64,000 nt of DNA, from positions 65,152 through 129,151 of the forward strand of contig JAHIQD010000023.1 in assembly GCA_018902795.1 (NCBI GenBank). Reading direction: 5' to 3'. This document shows positions 17,657-26,188 of this stretch, one piece after another. The translations under genes were made by a program, and so were the position numbers. Positions within the stretch are counted from its first letter, which is position 1. Every line of letters starts with the position of its first letter. The DNA comes from Bacteroidota bacterium (GTDB taxonomy: Bacteria; Bacteroidota; Bacteroidia; Flavobacteriales; Weeksellaceae). Under the pieces are notes generated by a model that saw only the letters and a list, made by a program, of their open reading frames with translations, did not search any database and was not told the origin of the DNA.

Positions 17657-18211
17657 ATGACTGTTATTTTAATTATTCTGGCCGCAGCCGTTCTTTTTTT
17701 TCTTTACGGAATTTCCATTTACAACCGCCTTGTGAAACTCAGAACAATGGTACAGGAAGCCTGGAGCAGCATCGATGTAATGCTGAAAAAACGCCACGAT
17801 TTAATTCCAAATCTGGTAGAAACCGTAAAAGGTTACGCCACCCATGAAAGAGAAACATTCGACAGCGTTACCAGAGCAAGAACTGCCGCAATGAGCGCAA
17901 ACACCATACAGGAAAAGGAAGCCGCAGAAAAAAATCTGAATCAGGCGATGATGAATCTAAATGCGGTTGCAGAACAGTATCCGGATTTGAAAGCAAACAC
18001 CAATTTCCTTCAGCTGCAGGGTGAACTTTCTGCTCTGGAAGGAGATATTGAAAAATCGAGGAGGTATTATAATGGGACAGTCCGGGAAAATAATATTCTG
18101 GTGGACACTTTCCCAAGCAATATTATTGCGAACATGTTCAGCTTTGCAAAATCTGCTTTCTTTGAACTCGAGAATGTTGCAGAACGCGCCGTGCCGTCTG
18201 TTAAATTTTAA
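17657..18211 (+). CDS. LemA family protein
   Basis: A small membrane-anchored protein with one N-terminal helix (residues 2-20) and the coiled four-helix LemA domain (VQEAWSSIDVMLKKRHDLIPNLVETVKGYA, about 32-61). It has the conserved C-terminus (YNGTVREYN-type: YNGTVRENNILVDTFPSNIIA). Length 184 is typical. It is followed after 2 bp by a DUF2207 gene. LemA-DUF2207 pairs are common in bacteria; their role is not well defined and may concern membrane or envelope maintenance. Confidence 0.93.
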   Translation: MTVILIILAAAVLFFLYGISIYNRLVKLRTMVQEAWSSIDVMLKKRHDLIPNLVETVKGYATHERETFDSVTRARTAAMSANTIQEKEAAEKNLNQAMMNLNAVAEQYPDLKANTNFLQLQGELSALEGDIEKSRRYYNGTVRENNILVDTFPSNIIANMFSFAKSAFFELENVAERAVPSVKF

Positions 18212-18213
18212 AG

Positions 18214-20136
18214 ATGAAACGTTTTTTCGTCCTTTTCCTGTTCATTTTCAGTTTAGGATTTGCTCAGGATCTGAATGCCGATTCTGTACGTGAAAGCAGT
18301 TACGAGCATATTCTGAAATTCGATGCAGACATCAGCATCAGTAAAGATGCTGAAGTAACGGTAACGGAAAAGATTAAAGTTTTCGCGGGAGGCATCAAGA
18401 TCCGAAGAGGAATTTTCCGGTCGCTTCCTTTATGGCGAAACATCAACGGCAGGAAAGTCAGGATTAAATATGACATTATTTCTGTTCAGAAAAATGGCAT
18501 AAAAGAAGATTATCATACTGAAAAAACCAATTCAGATTATGTCATTTATTTCGGAAATAAAGACCGTTTGTTAACACGCGGTGTTTACGACTATGAACTG
18601 ACCTACAAAACTTCCGATCAAATTGGTTTCTTTGACACTTATGATGAATTTTACTGGAACGTCAACGGAACTTTGTGGGATTTTCCTGTAGATGAGATTC
18701 ATGCTAAGGTCACTTTACCGGAGCATGCAGAAATTATCCAGAAATCCTGTTACACCGGAAGTTACGGCAGTAATACTTCGAACTGTACCGGCAAAGAGCT
18801 GTCGAGAAATTCCATTGAATGGTCCGCGGAGAAACTTCCACAGAACGAAGGTCTGACCATTGCAGTCGGCTTTAAAAAAGGGATTTTCACGCCTCCGCCT
18901 CCACCGGGATTTTTAGAAAAATACGGAACGACCGCACTGATGATTCTCGGCGCTTTAGGCTTGCTGGGCTATTTCATGATCAGCTGGAGAAAATTCGGGA
19001 TTGACCCGCAGAAACCCGTTATGTATCCTCAGTTTTCTGCTCCACAGAATCTTTCCCCTGCTTCTCTGGGCTATCTGGAAAAGGAATATTACTCAGGACA
19101 GATGATTACGGCAGCGATCGTGGATCTTGCGGTCAAAGGTTTTATTAAAATCATTGAAGAAGACAAAAGGATTTTAGGAATTTTCGGCGGCAAAGAATAC
19201 ACCCTCGAAAAACTCAAAAATCCTGATCAGACCTTACCAATAGAGGAAATTAATTTAATGAACAAGCTGTTTCCCGGAGAAGATCAAACCATTTCTTTTG
19301 ACGGAAATTACAGCTCCAAAATAGGGAGCGCCGTGACGGATTTCAAAGCGAATCTGGGTTATCAGCATGACCGATTTTTAAAGAAAGGAAACAATTCCGG
19401 TAAACTTATTTTACCCGTTATCACTGTCATAGGACTTTACGTAATTGGTCTGTTTCTGAGTTTCAGAGTAACCTACAGCGATAATCATTTGGGTGCAGGA
19501 ATTTTTACCGGCATTGTCATTTTTGTGCTGACGGTTCTCATCTCCTTATTTTACGAAAGATATAAAGTCGTGAAAATACTTTTCGGACTTATTTCCGGAG
19601 GACTTACTTTAATTTGGGCTGCCGCAGTATCTGCCGATACTGACCGGATTTTAAATCTCGGATTTTATGCGAGCTATGGTTTTCTGATATTCAGTTTTAT
19701 CGGTTTTGTTCTTTTTCAGTACCTTATCAAACAGCCGACTCCGGAGAAACTTGAAACCAAGTCATTGATCGGCGGCTTCAAAATGTACCTTGGAACCGCG
19801 GAAGAAAAAACCCTTCAGTTTCACAATCCTCCGAAAATGACTCCCGAGGTTTTTGAAAAAATGCTTCCTTATGCGATGGTTTTGGGCGTTGATAAAATTT
19901 GGGGTGAAAAATTCCAGAGCATGCTTAAAAATTCGGCAATAGAAAATCAGCAGTATGTTTCCAGCTGGTATGTCGGTAACTCGATGATGCACATGAATTT
20001 TGCCAACAGTCTGAACGCTTCGCTCTCTCAATCTATTGCGAGTTCTTCCACACAGCCTTCCAGTTCGGGAAGCGGAAGCGGCGGAGGAGGATTTTCCGGA
20101 GGCGGAGGAGGCGGCGGCGGCGGCGGCGGCTGGTAA
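18214..20136 (+). CDS. DUF2207 domain-containing membrane protein with poly-glycine C-terminus
   Basis: A signal peptide (1-17, LGFAQ) is followed by an extracytoplasmic DUF2207 beta domain (about 20-220). Next come a membrane helix (about 235-255), a cytoplasmic winged-helix-like region (about 270-395), three more helices (about 395-500), a further domain and a tail that is almost pure glycine (last 25 residues, ending GGGGW). The Gly-rich tail is a known feature of this family and is sometimes likened to the TPM-linked proteins. It is co-transcribed with lemA. Function is not established. The hairpin element copy 2 lies 24 bp after its stop. Confidence 0.9.
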   Translation: MKRFFVLFLFIFSLGFAQDLNADSVRESSYEHILKFDADISISKDAEVTVTEKIKVFAGGIKIRRGIFRSLPLWRNINGRKVRIKYDIISVQKNGIKEDYHTEKTNSDYVIYFGNKDRLLTRGVYDYELTYKTSDQIGFFDTYDEFYWNVNGTLWDFPVDEIHAKVTLPEHAEIIQKSCYTGSYGSNTSNCTGKELSRNSIEWSAEKLPQNEGLTIAVGFKKGIFTPPPPPGFLEKYGTTALMILGALGLLGYFMISWRKFGIDPQKPVMYPQFSAPQNLSPASLGYLEKEYYSGQMITAAIVDLAVKGFIKIIEEDKRILGIFGGKEYTLEKLKNPDQTLPIEEINLMNKLFPGEDQTISFDGNYSSKIGSAVTDFKANLGYQHDRFLKKGNNSGKLILPVITVIGLYVIGLFLSFRVTYSDNHLGAGIFTGIVIFVLTVLISLFYERYKVVKILFGLISGGLTLIWAAAVSADTDRILNLGFYASYGFLIFSFIGFVLFQYLIKQPTPEKLETKSLIGGFKMYLGTAEEKTLQFHNPPKMTPEVFEKMLPYAMVLGVDKIWGEKFQSMLKNSAIENQQYVSSWYVGNSMMHMNFANSLNASLSQSIASSSTQPSSSGSGSGGGGFSGGGGGGGGGGGW

Positions 20137-20160
20137 CCAAGAGAACGTTCCTGCATCTTA

Positions 20161-20270
20161 GCCCCGATTGCAACGGCATCCTTTTTATTTTTTACTGAAA
20201 AATAAAAAGATACAGTGGAAAGCGGGACCGGTTTCAAACAGAAATAATCTCCTTCAAGCTCCTAAAAAAA
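20161..20270 (+). repeat. dispersed structured hairpin element, copy 2
   Basis: Same plan as the element at 16028-16133: GCCCCGATTGCAACGGCATCC, a long AT apex (CTTTTTATTTTT pairing with AAATAAAAAG; loop TACTG), GATACAGTGGAAAGCGGGACC, and a 3' end GCTCCTAAAAAAA. A G-C pair of copy 1 (16040-16081) is an A-T pair here (20173-20216), and a G-T pair becomes G-C (20176-20213). Confidence 0.8.
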
Positions 20271-20296
20271 GCCATTTCAAATGCTGAAATGGCTTT
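20267..20296 (-). terminator. rho-independent terminator of murA
   Basis: AAAGCCATTTCA / TGAAATGGCTTT stem with a loop of about five bases, and a run of T on the minus strand, 31 bp after the murA stop. It abuts the 3' end of hairpin element copy 2. Confidence 0.8.
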
Positions 20297-20327
20297 TATA
20301 TTTTTTAATGTTAAGATTCTTTTCCCA

Positions 20328-21635
20328 TTAAATTCTTTCGATATCTGCACCCAAAGCTCTGAGTCTTCCGTCGATATTTTCGTATCCCCGGTCGATCTGT
20401 TCGATATTATGGATGGTTGAATTCCCTTCTGCAGAAAGTGCGGCAATCAGCAGCGCGTTTCCGGCTCTGATATCCGGGGAAATCATGGTTGTTCCGCGCA
20501 ACGGAGATTCGTGATTTAAACCGACAACGGTAGCTCTGTGCGGATCACACAGGATGATCTGCGCGCCCATATCAATCAATTTATCGACGAAGAATAATCT
20601 CGACTCAAACATTTTCTGATGAACGAGAACCGTACCTTTTGCCTGCGTAGCCACCACCAGAATGATGGAAAGCAAATCCGGAGTGAAGCCCGGCCAAGGT
20701 GCGTCGGAAACCGTTAAAATGGAACCGTCAATAAATTTCTGTATTTTATAATTTTCCTGTGCGGGAATGTAAATATCGTCGCCGCGCTGTTCCAAATCGA
20801 TACCCAGCTTTCTGAAAGTATTGGGAATCACGCCAAGCTCGTTCCAGTTGACGTTTTTGATAGTAATTTCAGATTTTGTCATGGCCGCAAGACCAATCCA
20901 TGAACCGATTTCCACCATATCAGGAAGCATGGTGTGCTCCGTTCCACGAAGATGACTTACTCCTTCGATGGTCAATAAATTGGAACCGATCCCGGAAATA
21001 TTGGCGCCCATTCTGCTGAGCATTTTGCAGAGCTGCTGAAGATAAGGCTCGCAGGCAGCATTGTAAATTCTTGTTTTACCTTTGGCCAAAACCGCTGCCA
21101 TGATGATATTTGCAGTACCTGTAACGGAAGCTTCTTCAAGAAGAATAAACTTGCCGCGGAGTTCTTTGGCCTTTAAGGAATAAAGATATTCTTTTTCGTC
21201 ATAATGAAACTCGGCACCCAATTCCACGAATCCCTGGAAGTGCGTATCCAGGCGTCTTCTTCCAATTTTATCACCGCCCGGCGTCGGCATGTACGCTTCC
21301 CCGAATCTGGCCAGCATCGGCCCTAAAAGCATAATGGAACCGCGAAGTTTGGATCCGTCCTTTTTAAATTCGCTGGATTTGATATAATCGAAGTTTACCG
21401 CATCTGATTTGAAAGTAAAATCGCCGTGTCCGTTTTTTTTAATTTTTACCCCGAAGTCGCCCAGTATTTCAATAAGCCTGTTCACATCATGGATATCGGG
21501 AATATTCTTCACTCTTACCTCTTCATCAGTCAGCAAAACCGCACATAAGATCTGCAGCGCCTCATTTTTTGCCCCCTGCGGAGTAATTTCCCCGTGTAAC
21601 CTTTTCCCTCCTTTTATCTTAAATGATCCGCTCAT
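20328..21635 (-). CDS. murA: UDP-N-acetylglucosamine 1-carboxyvinyltransferase
   Basis: Catalyses the first committed step of peptidoglycan synthesis, transferring enolpyruvate to UDP-GlcNAc. It has the EPSP-synthase double-domain fold. KNEALQILCAVLLT (about residues 22-35) holds the conserved Lys-Asn pair. The catalytic loop, normally containing Cys115, is seen here as PTPGGDKIGRRRLDTH. In this loop Asp replaces Cys (the GCxIG position reads GGDKIG), a change known to give fosfomycin resistance in other MurA enzymes. Length 435 is normal. It is transcribed together with the DUF4290 gene, 2 bp upstream. Confidence 0.95.
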   Translation of the reverse strand: MSGSFKIKGGKRLHGEITPQGAKNEALQILCAVLLTDEEVRVKNIPDIHDVNRLIEILGDFGVKIKKNGHGDFTFKSDAVNFDYIKSSEFKKDGSKLRGSIMLLGPMLARFGEAYMPTPGGDKIGRRRLDTHFQGFVELGAEFHYDEKEYLYSLKAKELRGKFILLEEASVTGTANIIMAAVLAKGKTRIYNAACEPYLQQLCKMLSRMGANISGIGSNLLTIEGVSHLRGTEHTMLPDMVEIGSWIGLAAMTKSEITIKNVNWNELGVIPNTFRKLGIDLEQRGDDIYIPAQENYKIQKFIDGSILTVSDAPWPGFTPDLLSIILVVATQAKGTVLVHQKMFESRLFFVDKLIDMGAQIILCDPHRATVVGLNHESPLRGTTMISPDIRAGNALLIAALSAEGNSTIHNIEQIDRGYENIDGRLRALGADIERI

Positions 21636-21637
21636 GC

Positions 21638-22285
21638 TTATTTCCGGTTTTTATTGTGTTGAAAATTTCTTCTTTTGTTTTGGTTATTTTGGTTGGTACT
21701 GCTTTTTCCGCCGGTTTTATTATTCCTGTTGGTTGCGTAATAAATTTTGCTTTTCTCCAGAGAATCAATTCCGGTCAGATCGAGTCTGTTTTCGGAAAGA
21801 TCCTTTAAATGACGGAAAATCACTTCATCCTGCACATGTTCTTTGTTATACACATTGTAGGATTTTTTCATATTGTTGGCAATCACCTGGATGAGTGCGT
21901 CTTTTTCGTCGCCGGCTTCCAGCTCAATAGCTTTATCGATCAGCTGAAGGATGCTTTTCCCATAAAATTTGAAATCTCCCTGAAGTTTGGGATACTCCAT
22001 TCTTTTGGGTTTTTCCTGAAGTTCTTCTATCGTTGGAAAAGGATACGGCGCATCTACATCCAAATCATAGTTGGAAAGGATGAAAAGATGGTCCCAAAGT
22101 TTGTGCTTATAGTTTTCTTCATCACGAAGCTGGGGATTTCTCTGGCCCATGAAATCTACAATTGCCACCGCCATTTCGCTCCGTTCTTCCTTAGTGGAAA
22201 GTTCTTTGCAGCGCTCAACAAGATTCTGTATGATTCTGCCGTATTCGGGCATATGCAGTTGTGTCCTTTTGGTATTATATTCCAT
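21638..22285 (-). CDS. DUF4290 domain-containing protein
   Basis: A conserved Bacteroidota protein with no known function. The N-terminal MEYNTKRTQLHMPEYGRIIQNLV and RNPQLRDEENYKHKLWDHLFILSNYDLDVD segments are characteristic of DUF4290. The C-terminal 40 residues are Lys/Asn/Gln-rich and disordered, which suggests nucleic-acid contact. It directly precedes murA with a 2-bp gap, and this gene order is common in Flavobacteriia. No catalytic motif is seen. Confidence 0.88.
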   Translation of the reverse strand: MEYNTKRTQLHMPEYGRIIQNLVERCKELSTKEERSEMAVAIVDFMGQRNPQLRDEENYKHKLWDHLFILSNYDLDVDAPYPFPTIEELQEKPKRMEYPKLQGDFKFYGKSILQLIDKAIELEAGDEKDALIQVIANNMKKSYNVYNKEHVQDEVIFRHLKDLSENRLDLTGIDSLEKSKIYYATNRNNKTGGKSSTNQNNQNKRRNFQHNKNRK

Positions 22286-22424
22286 AGGTGCAAATATAAG
22301 AATTAGTTTGCTGTATAAAGTTGGCGGAACAGATTTATTTTGGGCGTTCGCGTTCTCCGTCCCTGTCCCTGCACGAAGCGTTCTCCGTGTAATTTCTTAT
22401 GGAGATTGTTTTTCAGTAAACAGT

Positions 22425-22838
22425 CTATTCCACGCTTTCGACAAACTTTTTCCTTTCGGATTCAGTTGGAACCAGACATTGCTGAGAAGCCAGTTTCAGC
22501 CGGTTTTCCGATATGATATTATAGACCGAATCTGAAATAAAACCGGGGAAAAAATTCAAATTGCCAAGGAGCGCGTATTTTCCTCCCAAAATTCTCGCGA
22601 TCTTCAAAACAGCCTGAGATTTCGTCAAATAAAAGGAGTTGGGTTTCCAAAGAAAAAGGGTGCTGAACTGTTTACTTTCCAAACCTCTTTCATTCAAAAA
22701 TTTTTGCCCGAATTCCGACTGAAGCGAAGAAAAAAGAAACTGATTTTTACGGTCGTTTTTCAGAATCCACCGGATCCAGTAGCTGCAGAAGCCGCATTCG
22801 CCGTCATAAAAAACATAATATTTGGAAGAATCAGTCAT
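22425..22838 (-). CDS. DCC1-like thiol-disulfide oxidoreductase family protein (DUF393)
   Basis: A small thioredoxin-fold protein of the DUF393/DCC family. The signature YDGECGFCSYW (residues 10-20) supplies the CxxC pair. The C-terminal half contains the typical FLSLQ..GQ and ILGG..YALLGNLNFFPGF segments. The start ATG overlaps the stop of the upstream haem-binding gene by one base (TAATG), showing translational coupling. Substrate is unknown. Confidence 0.87.
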   Translation of the reverse strand: MTDSSKYYVFYDGECGFCSYWIRWILKNDRKNQFLFSSLQSEFGQKFLNERGLESKQFSTLFLWKPNSFYLTKSQAVLKIARILGGKYALLGNLNFFPGFISDSVYNIISENRLKLASQQCLVPTESERKKFVESVE

Positions 22839-23323
22839 TAACGCTTATTTTTTTCTTCAGCGGGTAAATTATTGGCAGTGCGGATATCGTTTTCAACCCG
22901 TTTGAAATACTGCATAAGTTCCTGCTGCTGAGGCGCGCTTAATTTTGCTTCAGAATGGATTAATACATAAGAATCCAGAGGCATATCCCCTTTTTGCACC
23001 TGTTCCGCCGCCTCAGACAGCTTGTGAGCCTGACGTTTAGGTTCGTAGGTGGCAAAAGTTGAGAAATTAAGTTCTTTCCGCCCGTCATCGATATGGCTTT
23101 TGAGGAACCATGCAAAAGGCTGCACGTTAGTGTACCACGGATATTTAGTTTCGTTGCTGTGACAGTCGTAGCAACTGTTACGGATTAACGCAGCGGTAGT
23201 TTCCGGTGTTTTTTTGATTGTTAGAAAGTCCATCTGCGGAGTGGGAGCCGGGTTGTTTTTATCAATCGGAAAAAACTGAATCAGTATAAATGCAACCAAA
23301 AGAGTAACAAGAACTTTTTTCAT
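22838..23323 (-). CDS. haem-binding domain-containing protein (single CxxCH)
   Basis: A probably periplasmic c-type haem protein. An N-terminal signal anchor (residues 4-19) is followed by the haem motif CYDCHSNETKYPWY (about 52-65) and a helical domain with MPLDSYVLIHSEAKLS (about 116-131). The latter matches the haem-binding domain family common in Bacteroidota, and its Met or His may supply the sixth ligand. At 161 residues it is normal. It is translationally coupled to the downstream DCC protein, suggesting a shared redox role. Confidence 0.88.
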   Translation of the reverse strand: MKKVLVTLLVAFILIQFFPIDKNNPAPTPQMDFLTIKKTPETTAALIRNSCYDCHSNETKYPWYTNVQPFAWFLKSHIDDGRKELNFSTFATYEPKRQAHKLSEAAEQVQKGDMPLDSYVLIHSEAKLSAPQQQELMQYFKRVENDIRTANNLPAEEKNKR

Positions 23324-23539
23324 AGTTTATAAATTTAACAACGTGAATTTACATCTTTATTTTAAATATCATGGCAAATAATGAATTCTACCTTATAAAA
23401 ACACGTGATACACAAGTTTAATTTATGCAAGCAATTATTAATTTTCGCGTCTCCGTCTTGACTGACGTTTTATATTAAAAACTTTCTCTTCGATAGATAC
23501 TATAAATCGTAATCGCTTTTTCAATTGATAAAAACATTG

Positions 23540-23547
23540 TACTTTTG
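23540..23547 (+). promoter_or_regulatory. -7 element of the peroxiredoxin promoter
   Basis: TACTTTTG fits TAnnTTTG, 26 bp upstream of the ATG at 23574. A clear TTG at the expected -33 distance is not obvious. Confidence 0.45.
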
Positions 23548-23573
23548 CAGCATAACTTTTAAAAACAATTAAT

Positions 23574-24212
23574 ATGTCATTAGTAGGAAAAAAATTCCCG
23601 AATATCGCAATCGACGCTATGAGCGAAATGGGCGATGATTTAAAAATCAACATTTTTGAAGAAACAACCAAAAACCAACAGAAGGTGTTGTTATTCTGGT
23701 ACCCGAAAGATTTTACTTTTGTATGTCCGACAGAACTTCATGCTTTTCAGGAAGCTTTAGGTGAATTCGAAAAAAGAAACACGAAAGTAATCGGTGCATC
23801 CTGCGATACCAACGAAGTGCATTTTGCATGGTTGAACACTCCAAAAGAAAATGGCGGAATTGAAGGCGTTACTTACCCCATCCTTGCCGATACCCACAGA
23901 CAGCTTGCGAATATTTTAGGAATTGTAGATCAGGATTTCGAATTTGATGAAGAAGGAAATGAATTCTACACCGGCTCTAACGTAACTTACAGAGCAACTT
24001 ATCTGATTGATGAAACGGGAAAAATCTTCCACGAAGCAGTAAACGATATGCCTTTGGGAAGAAACGTTAAAGAATTTTTAAGACTGATTGATGCTTACAC
24101 CCACGTACAGAAACACGGCGAAGTATGCCCTGCAAACTGGGAAGAAGGAAAAGAGGCCATGCAGGCAAACAGAACTTCAACGGCAGAATATCTGGCCAAT
24201 CAGAGCAAATAA
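23574..24212 (+). CDS. peroxiredoxin (AhpC/Prx1 type)
   Basis: A typical 2-Cys peroxiredoxin that reduces hydrogen peroxide and organic peroxides in the cytoplasm. The peroxidatic Cys lies in FTFVCPTELHAF (about C49). The resolving Cys is in HGEVCPANWEEG (about C170). The catalytic Arg-containing segment RATYLIDETG (about 132-141) is present. Length 212 is right. A thioredoxin-like gene and a small conserved gene follow on the same strand, likely supplying reductant. Confidence 0.95.
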   Translation: MSLVGKKFPNIAIDAMSEMGDDLKINIFEETTKNQQKVLLFWYPKDFTFVCPTELHAFQEALGEFEKRNTKVIGASCDTNEVHFAWLNTPKENGGIEGVTYPILADTHRQLANILGIVDQDFEFDEEGNEFYTGSNVTYRATYLIDETGKIFHEAVNDMPLGRNVKEFLRLIDAYTHVQKHGEVCPANWEEGKEAMQANRTSTAEYLANQSK

Positions 24213-24279
24213 CAATAGAAATGTAATGCTGTAAATCATATTGCATTACGTTAATACCTCATCATTAAAATTAAATAAA

Positions 24280-24588
24280 ATGTACACAGAATTAACAGAA
24301 GATGCTTTGCAGCAGATTGTTGCGGACAATGAAAAAGTAGTTGTACAGTACGGTGCAACATGGTGTGGAAACTGCAGAATCATGAAGCCGAAGTTAAAAA
24401 AACTGGCGGCAGAAAATGAGGAAATTCCTTTCTATTATGTGGATGCAGAGAAACTTCCTGAAAGCCGAAAACTGGCAAAAGTAGACAACCTCCCTACCTT
24501 TGCGGTTTTTAAAAACGGTGAACTTTTAAACCAGGTTCAGACCAATCAGGCAGAAAGTCTTATTAATCTTTTTAACGAATTAAAATAA
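24280..24588 (+). CDS. thioredoxin family protein
   Basis: A thioredoxin-fold protein with active site WCGNC (about residues 25-29 from this start) and the cis-proline loop NLPTF. I prefer the ATG at 24280 (MYTELTED) because the upstream TTG at 24241 adds a non-conserved 13-residue leader. Length is then 102, normal for thioredoxin. It lies 67 bp after the peroxiredoxin and overlaps the start of the next small gene by one base (TAATG). It probably reduces the peroxiredoxin. Confidence 0.9.
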   Translation: MYTELTEDALQQIVADNEKVVVQYGATWCGNCRIMKPKLKKLAAENEEIPFYYVDAEKLPESRKLAKVDNLPTFAVFKNGELLNQVQTNQAESLINLFNELK

Positions 24589-24836
24589 TGAAATTACCTA
24601 TCATCAGACAGTTTTATCAGACCCAGACTCCGGAAAACCTGGAGACGGCACTGGAGGTTCTGGAAGCTTTTTCAGAATTCAGAGGAACCACCGAAGAGGA
24701 TCTGAACGTTGCGGGGGAATTGATTACGAATATTTGCGGAGCTCTGGAAGTACACAGCAATGTGAAAAACGGAATGAGCGAAAGAGACGCGCTGAACGGT
24801 TTTGCCCAGAAAGTTTTAGGATCTATCGATAAATAA
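24588..24836 (+). CDS. conserved small protein, 82 aa (DUF6952-like)
   Basis: A small acidic helical protein, translationally coupled to the thioredoxin gene. No catalytic motif is visible; a single Cys occurs in ITNICGALEVH. The gene order peroxiredoxin-thioredoxin-this protein recurs in Flavobacteriia as I recall, and the family name DUF6952 is given from memory with moderate certainty. A role in peroxide stress is suggested only by context. Confidence 0.7.
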   Translation: MKLPIIRQFYQTQTPENLETALEVLEAFSEFRGTTEEDLNVAGELITNICGALEVHSNVKNGMSERDALNGFAQKVLGSIDK

Positions 24837-24855
24837 ACCAGAAACATATACAGAA

Positions 24856-24884
24856 GAAAGGCGGGAAAAATTTTCCCGCCTTTC
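24856..24884. terminator. bidirectional terminator
   Basis: GAAAGGCGGGAAAA / TTTTCCCGCCTTTC stem between convergent genes (24836 and 24893), followed by a T-rich stretch on both strands. Confidence 0.85.
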
Positions 24885-24892
24885 TTTTATTG

Positions 24893-25573
24893 TTAATCGT
24901 CGTTGTCTTGACGTTTCCCTTCTTTATTCTTGTACTTTTTATCTTTTTTATCACCGTATTTCGAATATTTTCTGTCATCGTCATTTCTCCAGTCACCGTT
25001 CCGGTTATCGTTCCAGTTTCCGTTTCTTTTTTTCATCTGTCCGGGTGCATAGTCTTTGGCTTTTCCGCCATATATTTTTTTAGCCTGTCCCGGAGGAAGC
25101 CTTTTGGCATTGTTGTTAGGGTAATAAACATTCCCGTTTCCGTTTCTTGCAATAACACCAGGCTGACCGTAAACATCACCACTCTTGATCACCCGGCCGT
25201 TCTGGTACACATTGCCGTTTCTGTCTCTGTATACTTCACCCTCTCTGTACACCGTACCCTCAGGGGTTCTGAATACCGTACCGTTGTTTGAGGGATAGTT
25301 TCCGTTTCTTGTGATAACACCAGGCTGACCGTATACGTCACCGGTCTGTATTACGCGGCCGTTCTGGTATACGTTACCGTTTCTGTCCCGGTATACTTCA
25401 CCCTGTCTGTACACTGTACCGTCAGGTGTTCTGTATACTGTACCGTTGTTGGTCGGATAGTTTCCGGGGTAGCTGTTGGGATTACTGTTCCCGTATACAT
25501 CATTTACTGCACCGCACGAAGCCAGTGTAAAGGCTAAACCTGCTGCTGCAGCTATTTTAAATAAATTCTTCAT
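24893..25573 (-). CDS. lipoprotein with two 54-residue tandem repeats
   Basis: Starts at 25573 with a lipoprotein signal peptide (lipobox LASC, Cys20); the longer upstream ORF start is not supported. Residues 42-95 and 96-147 are imperfect copies of one unit rich in GTVYR, GEVYRDRNGNVYQNGRVI and GDVYGQPGVI. The tail (150-226) holds PPGQAKKIYGGKAKDYAPGQMKK and ends very basic/acidic (KDKKYKNKEGKRQDNDD). The repeat pattern is like YXXGXXXX beta-solenoid or MORN-type surface motifs. Function is unknown; it is probably exposed at the cell envelope. Confidence 0.8.
   Translation of the reverse strand: MKNLFKIAAAAGLAFTLASCGAVNDVYGNSNPNSYPGNYPTNNGTVYRTPDGTVYRQGEVYRDRNGNVYQNGRVIQTGDVYGQPGVITRNGNYPSNNGTVFRTPEGTVYREGEVYRDRNGNVYQNGRVIKSGDVYGQPGVIARNGNGNVYYPNNNAKRLPPGQAKKIYGGKAKDYAPGQMKKRNGNWNDNRNGDWRNDDDRKYSKYGDKKDKKYKNKEGKRQDNDD
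25133..25450. repeat. two tandem 162-bp coding repeats
   Basis: Units at about 25289-25450 and 25133-25288 encode the two repeat blocks of the lipoprotein. DNA identity between units is high, so the copy number may vary between strains. Confidence 0.75.
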
Positions 25574-25687
25574 TTTTAAATTTTTTAAAGATTTACTTAC
25601 AGGTTTCAATCTTAATGCCAAACTTGAAAATGAAGGATAAAATCACTCCTTTTAGACTATATTCCGTCACGTCTTCCGGCTCCGTTA

Positions 25688-26185
25688 TTAAACTCCGGTT
25701 ACCATGCTTCGTCTTTCCAGCAGCACCACATCTCGCCAAACACCGTTCATCTGTCCTATTTTCTCCCTGTTTCCCACTATTCTGAAGCCAAACTTCTCGT
25801 GAATAATGATGCTCGGCTGGTTTTCCGGGAATATCCCTGCCTGAAGCATCCAGAACCCCTGTTCTTCGCTGGACAGAATTAATCTCTGCAGCAGCATCGA
25901 CCCCAGTCCTTTTCCCTGAACCTGATCAGCCAGATAAATACTCACTTCTGCCACACCCTTAAAGCAGTCGCGGCCGCTGATGGGCTGTAGTGCTGCCCAT
26001 CCCACCACATTTTCATCCTCATCCTCCAGAACAAGTCTGCAGATTTTGAAAAATTTATTATCCCACGCGTCCCAGCTTGGTGCGGTGGGGTCGAAAGTGG
26101 CGTTACCTCCTGCAATCCCCTGTTCAAAAATCTCAATTACTTTTGCGCCGTCACCGGGCAGCATATCACGGATTTCGTAGTTCAT
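25688..26185 (-). CDS. GNAT family N-acetyltransferase (phosphinothricin acetyltransferase-like)
   Basis: A cytoplasmic acetyl-CoA-dependent N-acetyltransferase. Motif A is visible as VSIYLADQVQGKGLGSMLLQRLI (about residues 84-106) with the Q-x-x-G-x-G/A loop. The early IFEQGIAGGNATFDPTAPSWDAW segment is typical of Pat/Bar-like and YwnH-like members acting on small amines or methionine sulfone-type compounds. Length 165 is usual. It is 3 bp downstream of a DUF421 gene on the same strand. The true substrate is unknown. Confidence 0.87.
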   Translation of the reverse strand: MNYEIRDMLPGDGAKVIEIFEQGIAGGNATFDPTAPSWDAWDNKFFKICRLVLEDEDENVVGWAALQPISGRDCFKGVAEVSIYLADQVQGKGLGSMLLQRLILSSEEQGFWMLQAGIFPENQPSIIIHEKFGFRIVGNREKIGQMNGVWRDVVLLERRSMVTGV

Positions 26186-26188
26186 ATT

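Noticed and set aside
22149..22535. 128-codon plus-strand ORF
   Set aside because: Lies opposite the DUF4290 gene and the gap beyond it; composition looks like a shadow frame.
24893..25573. CRISPR-like repeats
   Set aside because: The repeats are coding, 162 bp long and adjacent; they belong to the lipoprotein.
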